Part shown: piece by piece, positions 19,654 to 28,706 of the stretch
How the letters are laid out: each line of letters opens with the position of its first letter
How positions within the stretch are numbered: position 1 is the first letter of the stretch
Source: Desertimonas sp963772825
Lineage (GTDB): Bacteria; Actinomycetota; Acidimicrobiia; Acidimicrobiales; Ilumatobacteraceae
Reading direction: 5' to 3'
Assembly (NCBI GenBank): GCA_963772825.1
Contig: CAVYYX010000020.1
Location: forward strand, 1-64,000
DNA: 64,000 nucleotides
The notes under the pieces: model-generated
What the model saw: only the letters and a program-made list of their open reading frames with translations
Databases searched by the model: none
What the model was told of the DNA's origin: nothing
Program-made: the position numbers and the translations under genes

Positions 19654-21303
19654 CTAGGCCTCCACGAGACGCAGGCTGTTGGCGATGATCCCGATTCGTC
19701 CAACGGCGAATTCGGCGCCGTTGCCGAAGGTCGGCGCCGTGGTGGCGGCGACCGGCAGGATGTTCATCTGGGCATAGAGCTCGGCCTCGGCGGCGTCCCA
19801 CACCTCGCATGCTTCCGCACCGGTGAGGGCGCTCGCCTCGGCGACGAGGGCGTCGTACTCAGCGTTGGCGACGGCGGAGAAGTTGACGCCGTCGGGTGGC
19901 TGAGCTCCGGAGACGAACGCCACTGCCAGGCTCGGCACGTCGAGGTTGAGGGCGGCGAGGAACACGTCCCACGCCCGCGTCTCGAAGGCGATCGTGTTGA
20001 ACTGGGCCTGGTCGACACCTTGCAATTGCACGTCGACGCCGAGTTCCTGCCATGCCGCCATGGCCAGTTCCATCGACAACGCCGAGTTCTCGATCTCGAC
20101 GACGTACAGCGCCCGGATCGTCAGCGGCGCGCCGTCCTTCTCGCGCACGCCGTCGGAGCCCATCACCCAGCCCGCTTCGTCGAGCAGTTGCCCGGCCGCG
20201 TCGACGTCGGCGCCGGCGGTGAGGAATGCTCCAACGGTGTCCCCCGGGCACGCCTTCGGGAGTGTTACGGCGAGCCCGCTTGCCAGTGCACCGTTGCCCG
20301 CCGTTTGCACGCTCATCAGCTCCTGCAGGTCGAGGGCACCCATCAGCGCTTGACGCACTGCGACGTCGGCCGTGGGCAGGCCTTCCATCTGGTTGAAGAA
20401 GAACTCGCCGACGATCGCCTGGTTCTCGGTGACGAAGTAGCCCTCGTTCTCGACACGCTGGCGATCAGCACCGGCGATCGTGGCAATGTCGACCTCGCCC
20501 GACAACAGCAGGTTGGCGGCAGTCGACTCGTTGGGGATGATCCGCACGACCACCTCGGACGGGAACCCGGGCAGTTCGCTCGTCGCTCCGTCCGGCCCCC
20601 ACGTGTAGTCCTCCCGGGCGCTGAACGTGTAGTGGTCGTCGGGCACGGCCTCTTCGAGGACGAACGGACCTGTGCCGTTGGTCCCCGAGGCGAGGGTGCT
20701 GCGATCGGCGAGGCCGGCGTCGCACACGATGAACAGTGCTGCACCGGTGTTCTGGAGCATGAACGGGACGGGTGTCTCACTCGTCAGCGTCACGGTGCGC
20801 GCCGCGTCGTCCGCCTCCGCGGTGACGCCCGGCGGAACGTACAGGCCGAGCAGCGGCGATTGGTTGGCCGGATCGGCGACGAACGAGAAGTTGTCGGCGA
20901 CCGTCGTGGCCGTCAACGGTGTGCCGTCGGCGCACGTGACGCCGTCCTTCAGCGTGTAGGTGACGCTTGTCGGGCTCTCTTCCCAGCTCTCGGCCAAGCC
21001 GGGGGTGATCTCGCCATCCTGCCCCAGGTAGACGAGGGTCTCGTAGGCGAAGCTGTTGACAGCGTTGGTCGTCACGAACACCGAGAGGTGCGGATCGAGG
21101 CTGCCCGGATCGGCACCGACGACAACCGTCGCCGTCCCACCGGCAGCCGGCGCAGTGGCGGCTTCCTCGCCGGCACTGGCGACGCCGGCCACACCGCCCA
21201 AGCCGACGAGGGCGGCGACCGAGGCCGCCGCCGCCCGGCGGCGCGCCGCCCGACGCTCGTCGGCCCCCCGCTGACGATTCGTCGTGACGTTATGCGCCCT
21301 CAT
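19654..21303 (-). CDS. Peptide ABC transporter substrate-binding protein (family 5)
   Basis: An extracytoplasmic solute-binding protein of 549 residues. ATG 21303 has a strong GGGGAGG site five bases upstream. A twin-Arg-rich N-terminus (ERRAARRRAAAASVAALVG) leads into a signal sequence ending ASA. There is no lipobox Cys, so it may be released or held by other means. The mature protein has the SBP_bac_5 pattern: GADPGSLDPHLS, YETLVYLGQDGEITPGLAESW, YTLKDGVTCADGTPL and NGTGPFVLEE. It precedes dppB in the operon. Confidence 0.92.
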   Translation of the reverse strand: MRAHNVTTNRQRGADERRAARRRAAAASVAALVGLGGVAGVASAGEEAATAPAAGGTATVVVGADPGSLDPHLSVFVTTNAVNSFAYETLVYLGQDGEITPGLAESWEESPTSVTYTLKDGVTCADGTPLTATTVADNFSFVADPANQSPLLGLYVPPGVTAEADDAARTVTLTSETPVPFMLQNTGAALFIVCDAGLADRSTLASGTNGTGPFVLEEAVPDDHYTFSAREDYTWGPDGATSELPGFPSEVVVRIIPNESTAANLLLSGEVDIATIAGADRQRVENEGYFVTENQAIVGEFFFNQMEGLPTADVAVRQALMGALDLQELMSVQTAGNGALASGLAVTLPKACPGDTVGAFLTAGADVDAAGQLLDEAGWVMGSDGVREKDGAPLTIRALYVVEIENSALSMELAMAAWQELGVDVQLQGVDQAQFNTIAFETRAWDVFLAALNLDVPSLAVAFVSGAQPPDGVNFSAVANAEYDALVAEASALTGAEACEVWDAAEAELYAQMNILPVAATTAPTFGNGAEFAVGRIGIIANSLRLVEA

Positions 21304-21432
21304 CGTGTCCTCCCCCTGCCCATGGCGATCACCCTGGTGCGGCGCCAACCGTATGGTCGGTCAGGCTGCCACCGAATCGTGGGCGGACCCAAATGCGGAC
21401 GTCATTCGTAGTTCCAGCCGACGAACGTCGGG

Positions 21433-22807
21433 TCAGGTGGCGACGCGGGGGTTGGCACGGGCACCGTGGTGGAGGTACTGCGGCACGCCATCGTGGAACT
21501 CGTAGAACACCGCCGGGGTGGGGGTCTCCGACTCCTCGTCGTGGAGGAGGAAGGTCTCGTCGTCGACGGGGATCAAGGTCACCTTGGTCACCGGATCCGG
21601 CGTGATCGCGGCGATCGGGCCGCTGAGCGTGACGGTCCCGACGAGGCGCCCGGCCTCTGGCGCCAGGTCGTAGCGCACGGAGAGCCGTTGGTACGAACCG
21701 GCAAAGCGCTCGAGGTCGACCTCCGGCGGCTCGGCTGGTGCCTGGAGTGGACCGGGCATCGTGATGCCGGCGAGCTCGGCGACCAACTCACCGAACAGCG
21801 TCCTCGTACACCTGCTGCGTCCCCGCCCCGCCGTTGGCGACCAAACTGATCGCCAGGTCTGAGTCAGGAACGATGCGCAGCCGCGACGACTGGCCGATCG
21901 TGCCTCCGTCGTGGCCGTACACGCGCCGGCCGTCCCACTCGAACAGGATCACGCCGAGACCCCAATGCGTGCCGAGCGTGTGACGATCAGGGCTCGCGAC
22001 CTGAGGCTCGAGCATCGACCCGATGCGCTCGGCCGACACGAGCTGATCTCCCTCCGGACCCTTCCCGGCGTCGAGGTGGAGCCGGGCGAACGTCAGGACA
22101 TCGTCGACGGTGGAGTTGATCAGCCCCATCGGGCCACAGGCGCGGGGCAACATCCACACCGGCGCGACCTCCAGCGCAGCGCCGGGTGACGGGGCGACGT
22201 GCCCGACCGCGGCGCGATGGAGCAGCGCTTCCTCGGGCAGCGTGCCGGTGTGCCCGAGCCCGAGTGGATCGAACAGCCGCTCGCGCATCGCGGCGTCCCA
22301 CACCTTGCCGGTGACCACCTCGATGACCCGGCCGAGGATCGAGAAGCCGGTGTTGCAGTAGGACATCGTGGCGCCGAGTGGGTGCGTCTGTTCGAGCGCG
22401 GCGCACGACTCGACGTAGCGCTCGAGGCAGTCGTCGCCGCGCCCGAAGTCGGCGAAGTTGTCGCCATCGATCCCGCTCGTGTGCGACAGCAGGTGGCGCA
22501 GCGTCACGGCCTCGGCGACCTGAGGGTCGGCGACGGCGAACTCGGGCAGGTACGTGCGCACCGTTGCGTCGACGTCGACGAGCCCCTCGTCGACGAGCTG
22601 CATGAGCACGGTCGCCGTCCACATCTTGCCCTGCGACCCGATCTGGAAGACGGTGTCCGGCGTCGCCTCCACGCCGGCGCGCCGGTTGGCGAACCCGGCC
22701 GCGGCGGTCGTGACGTCACCCTGGTGGAGCACGCCGACCGCCGCGCCGGCGACGTCGTGCTCCTCGACGAGCTCGGCCAGCCGAGGCTGGAGGTCAGCGA
22801 GTGCCAT
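21433..22807 (-). pseudogene. Serine hydrolase of the beta-lactamase fold (class C-like) with C-terminal domain, single-base frameshift
   Basis: The first 335 residues are a penicillin-binding/AmpC-type hydrolase: nucleophile in GSQGKMWTATV (SxxK), YCN as the second motif (SYCNTGFSILG), and HDGG as the KTG-equivalent (YGHDGGTIGQS). The frame then stops. Removing the base at 21799 continues it as LFGELVAELAGITMPGPLQ and adds a beta-rich C-terminal domain of about 110 residues, ending at 21433. The repaired length is 457 residues, close to the paralogue at 28707. No signal peptide is seen. Relatives include D-aminopeptidases and DD-carboxypeptidases. The start overlaps the upstream paralogue. 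Confidence 0.82.
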
Positions 22808-24195
22808 CGGTCGAACCGGAGACCTTGGTGGCGAGCCGTCCCCCGACGTGGACGCTCTCGATCGCCCCAGCGGTGTTGCGCACGAAGTATCCCTTCATCC
22901 CTTTGCCCGGACCGTCGGTGACGATGTAGCGGTCGCCTGCGTCCGGGGAGCAGGCCGAGCGGGAACGGCGGGTTCTCCGGCGCCTCCTCGGCCAGCTTCT
23001 CCAGCGCCTCCGGCTTGATCTCGGCGACGAGGATCAACCCACCGTTGTCGTCGCGGGTGATCGTTGCGATCGCGGCGACAGTCTCGTAGGTGCCGACGTA
23101 GTCGGCCAACTGGTCGGCGTCGAGGGCGACCGGCTCCGGGTCGCGTTCGACGATCCCGAGATAGGCCTCCAGCGCCCAGCGCCCGAGCTCGTCGAGGAGC
23201 TGGTTGCCGTTCGGCCCGCAGTTGGTCAGGCCGACGATGGCGAACTGGCGCTCGGGGACCATGTCGAACGTCGAGTGCTGGCCGACGGTGTCACCGCCGT
23301 GGCCGACCATGCGCACGCCCTCGACGTCGCGCAGCAGCCAGCTGATCCCGACGGCGTCGCCGAGGGCGCTCCCCGGGGTGTCGACGGTCGCCTCCTGCAT
23401 CTTGGCGAGCAGCTTGCCGTCGAGCACGGCGTTGCCGTCCGCTGCCCGCCCGTCGCCGAGGTGGAAGCGCGCCCAGGTGATCAGGTCACCGGCGTTGGAC
23501 GAGATGCCGCCAGCGGGATTGCCGCAGCGGGCCATCGCCCACGGCCGGGCCACGGTGATCGAACCATCTGCATGCTGGTTGTGTCCGGCGGCGAAGCGTC
23601 GGGTCATGATCTCGTTGGGGAAGAAGTAGCAGTGGTCGAGGCCGAGCGGCTCGAAGGTGAGCTCGCGGATCGCCTGCTCGAACGTCTTGCCGGTGACCTT
23701 CTCGATGATCCTGCCGGCGATCGACAAGGAGGCGTTGTTGTACGACACGGTCGAGCCGAGCGGCGTGACCTGCTCGACGGTGGCCATCAACTCGACGTAG
23801 CGGGCCAGCGCGTCGTCGCCGTCGCCCGTGTTGTCGAAGACGTCCCCTGACCAGCCGGCGGTGTGGTTGAGCAGCTGGAGGACGGTGACCTCGCGGGCCA
23901 CGTTCTCGTCGCTGAGCTGCAGCTCGGGAAGGTACGTGCGCACGGTCGCGTCGAGATCGACGAGGCCCTGCTCGACGAGTCGCATGATCGCCGTCGCCGT
24001 GAACGTCTTGCCCGTCGAGCCGAACTGGAACAACGTGTGCTCGTCGACCGGCAACGGGTTCTCCACGCTGGTCACGCCGTGGAAGGCGTAGTGCTCCTCG
24101 CCGGCGTGGAAGATCCCCACCGCGACGCCTGGCACGGCGAGCCGCTCGGCCGCCTCGGCGACCCACTCCTGCAACGCCCGTTGATCGGTTCCCAT
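22794..24195 (-). pseudogene. Serine hydrolase of the beta-lactamase fold, tandem paralogue, single-base frameshift
   Basis: This is a close relative of the next gene downstream. The active-site motifs are GSTGKTFTATA (SxxK), SYNNASLSIAG (YxN) and GHGGDTVGQHS (HxG). The C-terminal beta-rich domain begins near residue 345. After PPFPLG the literal frame turns to Arg-rich nonsense. Removing one base in the run at 22944-22951 restores DRYIVTDGPGKGMKGYFV and a stop at 22794-22796, giving 466 residues. Its last 14 bases then overlap the start of the downstream paralogue, a natural coupled arrangement. It probably acts in the cytosol on D-residue or cell-wall peptides; this is inference. Confidence 0.82.
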
Positions 24196-24202
24196 CAACC
24201 CA

Positions 24203-25861
24203 CTATCGCTCAGCGGGACGGGCCCTCACCTTGTTCGTGCCGCCGAAGTCGGGGGGACGCATCTGTCGGGTACGCGTATGGCGACCGTCACGGTCGTCGG
24301 ACAGATCGGGTGAAGCGTCGCCCATGAAGATCCGCAACTGCAACTCGGCGACGAGTCGCTCCAGTGGATCGTCGAGGTTCAGCCCGGAGATCTCGGTGAG
24401 TCTGCGGAGCCGATAGCGAAACGTGTTCGGATGCACGAAGATCGCTTTGGCGGCCCCAGGAACGAAGCCGAACGCATCGAAGTACGCCGTCAACGTCTCG
24501 ATGTAGGACGTCCCCTTCTGCTCGTCGTGGTGGCGTAGCGCCTCCACCGGGCCCGACTGGAGGTAGGCGTCGCCCAGGGCGTGGTCGCGCAGCGCGAGGA
24601 CGATGGTTTCTGCCCGCACCTCCTCGATCGGCGCGATCGAGCGATCGGGATGCATCGCCAGGACGCGGATCGCGAGGTCGGCCTCGCGTCGGGACCTCCT
24701 CGCCGCGGTGAGCGACGGAACCGTCGATCCGACGCCCGACACGATCCGGGTGTGGACCGTCGCTCTGGCCCGTTCGATGAGGTCGCTGATCAATTGGAGC
24801 AACCTCAGCCGCTCGCCGTCGCGGGATTCGGGGATCATGACGTAGATCGTCGGGCCGATCGTCACCTGGGCGACGTGCCGCTGAAACGACTCGAAGTACA
24901 GGGCGACGAGGCCGGCGACCCGCTCGATCCGGACCACGGCGTCGGCGGCAGAGCGCACCGCTTCGCCGGGATCGCCGACGCGCAGGGCGACGACCGTGAC
25001 GGCCGTTGCCGCGTCGAGGCCGAGCATCGCGGCGGCGTCGGGGTGCAGTTCGCCGTCGAGCAGGCCGCGCACGAGCTCGCCACGCTGGCGACGTTCGAGG
25101 TCGCCGGAGCTGCGGTGACGGATCAGGTGCAGGGCGGCGATCCGCGCCGCCTCCTGCAGGGCGGCCTTGGCGTCGGGGCCGAGCGACGCGGTTGCCTCGG
25201 CAACCCAGATCGAGCCGAGCAGTTCACCGCCGGCGCGAATCCCGACGGCGATCCGGGGCAGCACTTCCTCTTCCTGGTCGACGTAGGTCACGACGTCGTC
25301 GGTGGTCTGTAATCGCTGGAAGACCCCGGCCTCACGCAACCGGCGGAGGAACCGCTCGGGCACCCGTCGGCCGAGGATCACCTCGCGCCGTGCCTCGTCG
25401 ATGGGCAGGTCGGCGCTGGAGTAGGCGAGCACGTAGGACTGCGGGTCCTCGATCGTGACGGCGCCGCCGACGATCGCGGCGATGGCGTTGGCGAGCGCGA
25501 ACAGGTCACCCATCGGCACGCCGTCGACCTGCGCGCCGGCCGGCATCGCCGCCCCGCCGGCGACCCGCAGGAGGGTGTAGAGGTGCCCCCAGGCAACCGC
25601 CGGCGGCGCCGACAGCAGGGCGACACCTGTCCGCGCCGAGGCGTCGACCAGCTCCGGCCCGGGCTCGCCCCCGAGTTTGAGGACGACGGCCGCGGCACCG
25701 CACGCCCCGGCCTCCTCGATCAGCCCGATCGCTTCCCGCGGGCGGGCGGCGACGCCGACACCGAGCACGACGTCGCCCGGTTGCACGCTGTTGGCGTCGA
25801 GTTCGTCGAACAGCGTCGGGATGCCGACCTCGACGTCCAGCCCGCGGGGTGCTGACACCAC
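24203..25861 (-). CDS. PucR-family transcriptional regulator
   Basis: A 552-residue regulator. The N-terminal PucR-type sensor domain (SAPRGLDVEVGIPT, VVLGVGVAARPREAIGLIEE) is followed by a GAF-like middle and a C-terminal PucR helix-turn-helix (AAKAIFVHPNTFRYRLRRLTE near residue 480, GLNLDDPLERLVAELQLRIF). PucR proteins control purine, amino-acid and peptide catabolism. GTG 25861 has AGGAGG eight bases upstream, although sensor-domain similarity seems to extend about ten residues further. It lies between the GNAT gene and the two serine hydrolases in one apparent operon, which it probably regulates. Confidence 0.87.
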   Translation of the reverse strand: MVSAPRGLDVEVGIPTLFDELDANSVQPGDVVLGVGVAARPREAIGLIEEAGACGAAAVVLKLGGEPGPELVDASARTGVALLSAPPAVAWGHLYTLLRVAGGAAMPAGAQVDGVPMGDLFALANAIAAIVGGAVTIEDPQSYVLAYSSADLPIDEARREVILGRRVPERFLRRLREAGVFQRLQTTDDVVTYVDQEEEVLPRIAVGIRAGGELLGSIWVAEATASLGPDAKAALQEAARIAALHLIRHRSSGDLERRQRGELVRGLLDGELHPDAAAMLGLDAATAVTVVALRVGDPGEAVRSAADAVVRIERVAGLVALYFESFQRHVAQVTIGPTIYVMIPESRDGERLRLLQLISDLIERARATVHTRIVSGVGSTVPSLTAARRSRREADLAIRVLAMHPDRSIAPIEEVRAETIVLALRDHALGDAYLQSGPVEALRHHDEQKGTSYIETLTAYFDAFGFVPGAAKAIFVHPNTFRYRLRRLTEISGLNLDDPLERLVAELQLRIFMGDASPDLSDDRDGRHTRTRQMRPPDFGGTNKVRARPAER

Positions 25862-25957
25862 GGAGAGGACCTCCTGGCCCAGGTTGGCGAGTGTCGAACC
25901 GAGGGTGCGCGGACTCTCGGATGCTTCGTGCTGGTTCGTGGCGTCAACGTAGTGGAG

Positions 25958-26836
25958 CTAGCCGTCGACGGACCGGCGAACGACGTACCAGCCGTCGCGG
26001 GTGATCCCGTCGGCGCGGTAGCCCTCCTCGAGGGCCACCCCGAGCGTCTCGCGCAGGGCGAGCCGCCACCGGCGGGCGAGGCCGGGGTCGGCGTTGCGCA
26101 GGGCGACGATGTCGTCGGGGATCCGCACGAGTTCGACGGTGCCCCGCTCGGTCGCCACCTCGGGCGCGCCACCCGCCCCGACGGACAGCCGCACCACCGT
26201 CGATCGCTTGTCGAACGCCGTGATATCGAGTGGCTCGGCAGCCAGCGCACTCGCCTCGACGGCCCGTGGTGAATCGAGGCTCCACTCGATGAGGATGCGG
26301 TCGCTCAAGTCTCCGGCATTGACCTCGTCATGCATCGACCCATAGAAGTCCTTGTGGAAGGCGACCGCCGCGGCGCCGAGCTTGACGAGGTTGAAGTAGG
26401 CATTCCGGCGGACCAGCGGGTCGAACGTCCAGGTCACCGTTGTCATGCCGTGTCGGAGCGTCCAGGCGCGCTGGTGCTGCTTGAGGGCGAAGCCGACGTT
26501 GCTGCCGCGCAGCCGCTCCGTGACGCCGGCGATGTAGCTGTGCAGGTACGTCCCGCGATCGTCAAACCCGAGGAAGCCGAGCGCGGCGCCGACGACGTCG
26601 ACGCCGGACACCGCCATCGCCCCGTAGGCGTTGACGTGGGCGAGGGTGCGGATGATCTCGGCGGCGACGATCGGCTGGTCGTGATCCTTCGCCCAGATCT
26701 CGGACAGCAACCCCGACACGCGGTGGGCCGCTTCGGCGTCGAGGATCGGCAGGATCTCGACGTTGGCTCGCGTCGCCGCGGCGGCAGCCGCGGCCGCCGA
26801 TTGCTCGGCGAGGTCATGCGCCGTGGCCGTGCCCAT
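25958..26836 (-). CDS. GNAT-superfamily acyltransferase (COG3375 type)
   Basis: A 292-residue protein with the COG3375 pattern: AAHRVSGLLSEIWAKDH, FLGFDDRGTYLHSYIAGV, RGSNVGFALKQHQRAWTLRHG, and TWTFDPLVRRNAYFNLVKLGA with DFYG. Members of this group occur beside N-succinylamino-acid racemases and include proposed D-amino-acid N-succinyltransferases. That activity is only a suggestion here, because no racemase gene is present in the window. ATG 26836 is preferred over an upstream TTG. It is divergent from the M19 dipeptidase gene. Confidence 0.78.
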   Translation of the reverse strand: MGTATAHDLAEQSAAAAAAAATRANVEILPILDAEAAHRVSGLLSEIWAKDHDQPIVAAEIIRTLAHVNAYGAMAVSGVDVVGAALGFLGFDDRGTYLHSYIAGVTERLRGSNVGFALKQHQRAWTLRHGMTTVTWTFDPLVRRNAYFNLVKLGAAAVAFHKDFYGSMHDEVNAGDLSDRILIEWSLDSPRAVEASALAAEPLDITAFDKRSTVVRLSVGAGGAPEVATERGTVELVRIPDDIVALRNADPGLARRWRLALRETLGVALEEGYRADGITRDGWYVVRRSVDG

Positions 26837-27000
26837 CGTCCTCAATGTCGCAGCGCCGCGGCGGCGGGTCTTCGTGGCGTTCCGACAAACGTCCGGCGAG
26901 GATTGGTCCCGGCCGACATGTCGTCGACGCCGGCGACCGGCGCATCGTGGTTGGCGGGCACAATGGATCGAACGAGCACCTCGACGACGATGGGGGACCG

Positions 27001-28044
27001 ATGACGACGGTTGATGCCGAACAGTTGCACCGGGCGGCGGTTGTCGCCGACACGCACAACGACTTGCTGATGGCTGTCGTCGCCCGGCCGCCCGACCGGT
27101 GGGCCGGCTACTTCCGCGAGAACTGGCTGCCCCAGCTGCGTGACGGTGGCGTCGACGTTCAGGTGCTGCCGGTGTTCGTCGACGACGACTATCGCCCAGA
27201 GGGCGCCCTGCGTCAGACGCTGCGGATGATCGAGGCGGCCCAACGGCTCGCCGAGGACAACGCGGACGAGGTGGCGTTGTGCCTCGACGGTGCGGCGCTC
27301 GACGCGACGCTGGACTCCGGGCGGATCGCCCTCGTGCTGGCGTTGGAGGGATGTCCGGGCATCGATGCCGATGTCGAGCTGTTCGGCACGATGCATCGCC
27401 TCGGGGTGAGGATCGCCTCGCTGACCCACTTCGGTCGCACGGCGCTCGCCGACGGGAGCGGCGAGGACGGCACCGGCGGGCGGCTGACCCGCGCCGGCGT
27501 CGCCGCCGTCGCCGAGATGGAACGCCTCGGCATCCTCTTCGACGTGTCGCACCTCGGTGCAGCGAGCGTCGAGCACGTCCTCGAGCTCGCCACCCGGCCA
27601 GTGATCGCCACGCACTCCAGCGCCAGGGCGCAGCGCGATCATCACCGCAACCTCACCGACTCCCAGATCAAGAGCATCGCCGCCGGCGGCGGAGTCGTCT
27701 GCGTCAACTTCTACGCCGGGTTCCTCGACCAGTCCGTCCACACCATCGACCGCCTCGTCGACCACATCGAACACGTCGCCTCGGTGGCAGGCATCGAACA
27801 CGTCGGGATCGGACCCGACTTCCTCAAGGAGATCGAAGAGCTCGTGTGGCCGTCGTGGCGCGACGACTTCGTGGTCGAAGGCATCGACATCCGTGACTGC
27901 ATTCCCGGGCTGGAAGGCCCGCGGGGGCTGCCGCTCGTCACCTCCGCCCTGCTGCGACGCGGTCTCGCCGAGCAAGATGTCTGCAACGTGCTCGGTGGCA
28001 ACGTCGTGCGCCTGCTGCGTGCGCAGCTCGGCGTGCCGGGCTGA
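27001..28044 (+). CDS. Membrane dipeptidase (family M19)
   Basis: A zinc dipeptidase of 347 residues. The metal ligands are the HxD of VADTHNDLLM, the Glu in LALEGCPGID, and the His residues in LFDVSHLG and ATHSSARA. Microbial M19 enzymes hydrolyse dipeptides, often with a D-residue at the C-terminus. The ATG at 27001 has GGGGGACC just before it. It reads away from the GNAT/PucR/transporter operon and would complete peptide breakdown there. Its stop is 4 bases from the convergent TetR gene. Confidence 0.9.
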   Translation: MTTVDAEQLHRAAVVADTHNDLLMAVVARPPDRWAGYFRENWLPQLRDGGVDVQVLPVFVDDDYRPEGALRQTLRMIEAAQRLAEDNADEVALCLDGAALDATLDSGRIALVLALEGCPGIDADVELFGTMHRLGVRIASLTHFGRTALADGSGEDGTGGRLTRAGVAAVAEMERLGILFDVSHLGAASVEHVLELATRPVIATHSSARAQRDHHRNLTDSQIKSIAAGGGVVCVNFYAGFLDQSVHTIDRLVDHIEHVASVAGIEHVGIGPDFLKEIEELVWPSWRDDFVVEGIDIRDCIPGLEGPRGLPLVTSALLRRGLAEQDVCNVLGGNVVRLLRAQLGVPG

Positions 28045-28048
28045 TCCG

Positions 28049-28645
28049 CTACTGCGTCGCCAGCGAGGTGAAGGCACCGACGCAGAGCTCTTCGTCGACG
28101 ACGCGGGGGTCGAGCATGAACGTGTGGAGCAACCCGTAAGCGATGCACTCGACGGTTCGAGCGAGCCGGTCGGCGTCGATCGGCAGCGGCTCGCCCCGCT
28201 CGGCCGCCCGATCGGCGAGTAGGGCGGCGAGCTTGCTCTGGCCCTGGCGCATCCCGCGGGCGTACTTCGACCGCTCGCGGGGCCGGCGCATGAGGAACAG
28301 GTCGAACTCCTGGGCCAACAGGAGATCCGTGCGCGACGTCGCCCTGAGCAGTTGCCAGACAGCCCGCCCGATGCTCGCCAGATCGTCGCGTAGGGATCGC
28401 TCGGTGCCGAGCAGGTCGGCGAGGTCGATCGTCCGGGTCTGCTCGTCGACCAGCGCCCACCACAGTTCGGCCTTGCTGGCGAAGTTGGAGTAGATCGCCC
28501 CCTGGGTCAGCCCGGCCTGGCGGGCGATCGCTTCCATCGACGTGCCTTCGAGGCCCTGATCGGCGAACAACGTGGCGGCCGCACCGAGGATCGCGGCGCG
28601 GGTCCGCTCCTGTTTCTCCTTGCGCGTCAGCCGAACAGCTGGCAT
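28049..28645 (-). CDS. TetR-family repressor
   Basis: A 198-residue regulator. The N-terminal helix-turn-helix is canonical: RAAILGAAATLFADQGLEGT, then MEAIARQAGLTQGAIYSNFAS. The C-terminal ligand domain is divergent, so the inducer is unknown. It is divergent from the serine hydrolase at 28707, and the 61-base gap between them holds a palindrome that both genes would share. The ATG at 28645 begins MPAVRLTRKEKQERT, the usual basic arm. Confidence 0.92.
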   Translation of the reverse strand: MPAVRLTRKEKQERTRAAILGAAATLFADQGLEGTSMEAIARQAGLTQGAIYSNFASKAELWWALVDEQTRTIDLADLLGTERSLRDDLASIGRAVWQLLRATSRTDLLLAQEFDLFLMRRPRERSKYARGMRQGQSKLAALLADRAAERGEPLPIDADRLARTVECIAYGLLHTFMLDPRVVDEELCVGAFTSLATQ

Positions 28646-28659
28646 AGTCAGAAAGCATA

Positions 28660-28683
28660 CGCTATTTGAATAGCGAACGCTAT
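28660..28683. promoter_or_regulatory. Probable TetR operator
   Basis: CGCTATT-TG-AATAGCG (28660-28675) is a perfect inverted repeat with a 2-base centre. A third half-site, CGCTAT, follows at 28678-28683. It lies in the gap between the divergent TetR and serine-hydrolase genes and is A/T-richer than its surroundings, as expected for a shared promoter/operator. Binding by the neighbouring repressor is inferred. Confidence 0.75.
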
Positions 28684-28706
28684 GTAGAAGCCGGACAGGA
28701 GCCGTG

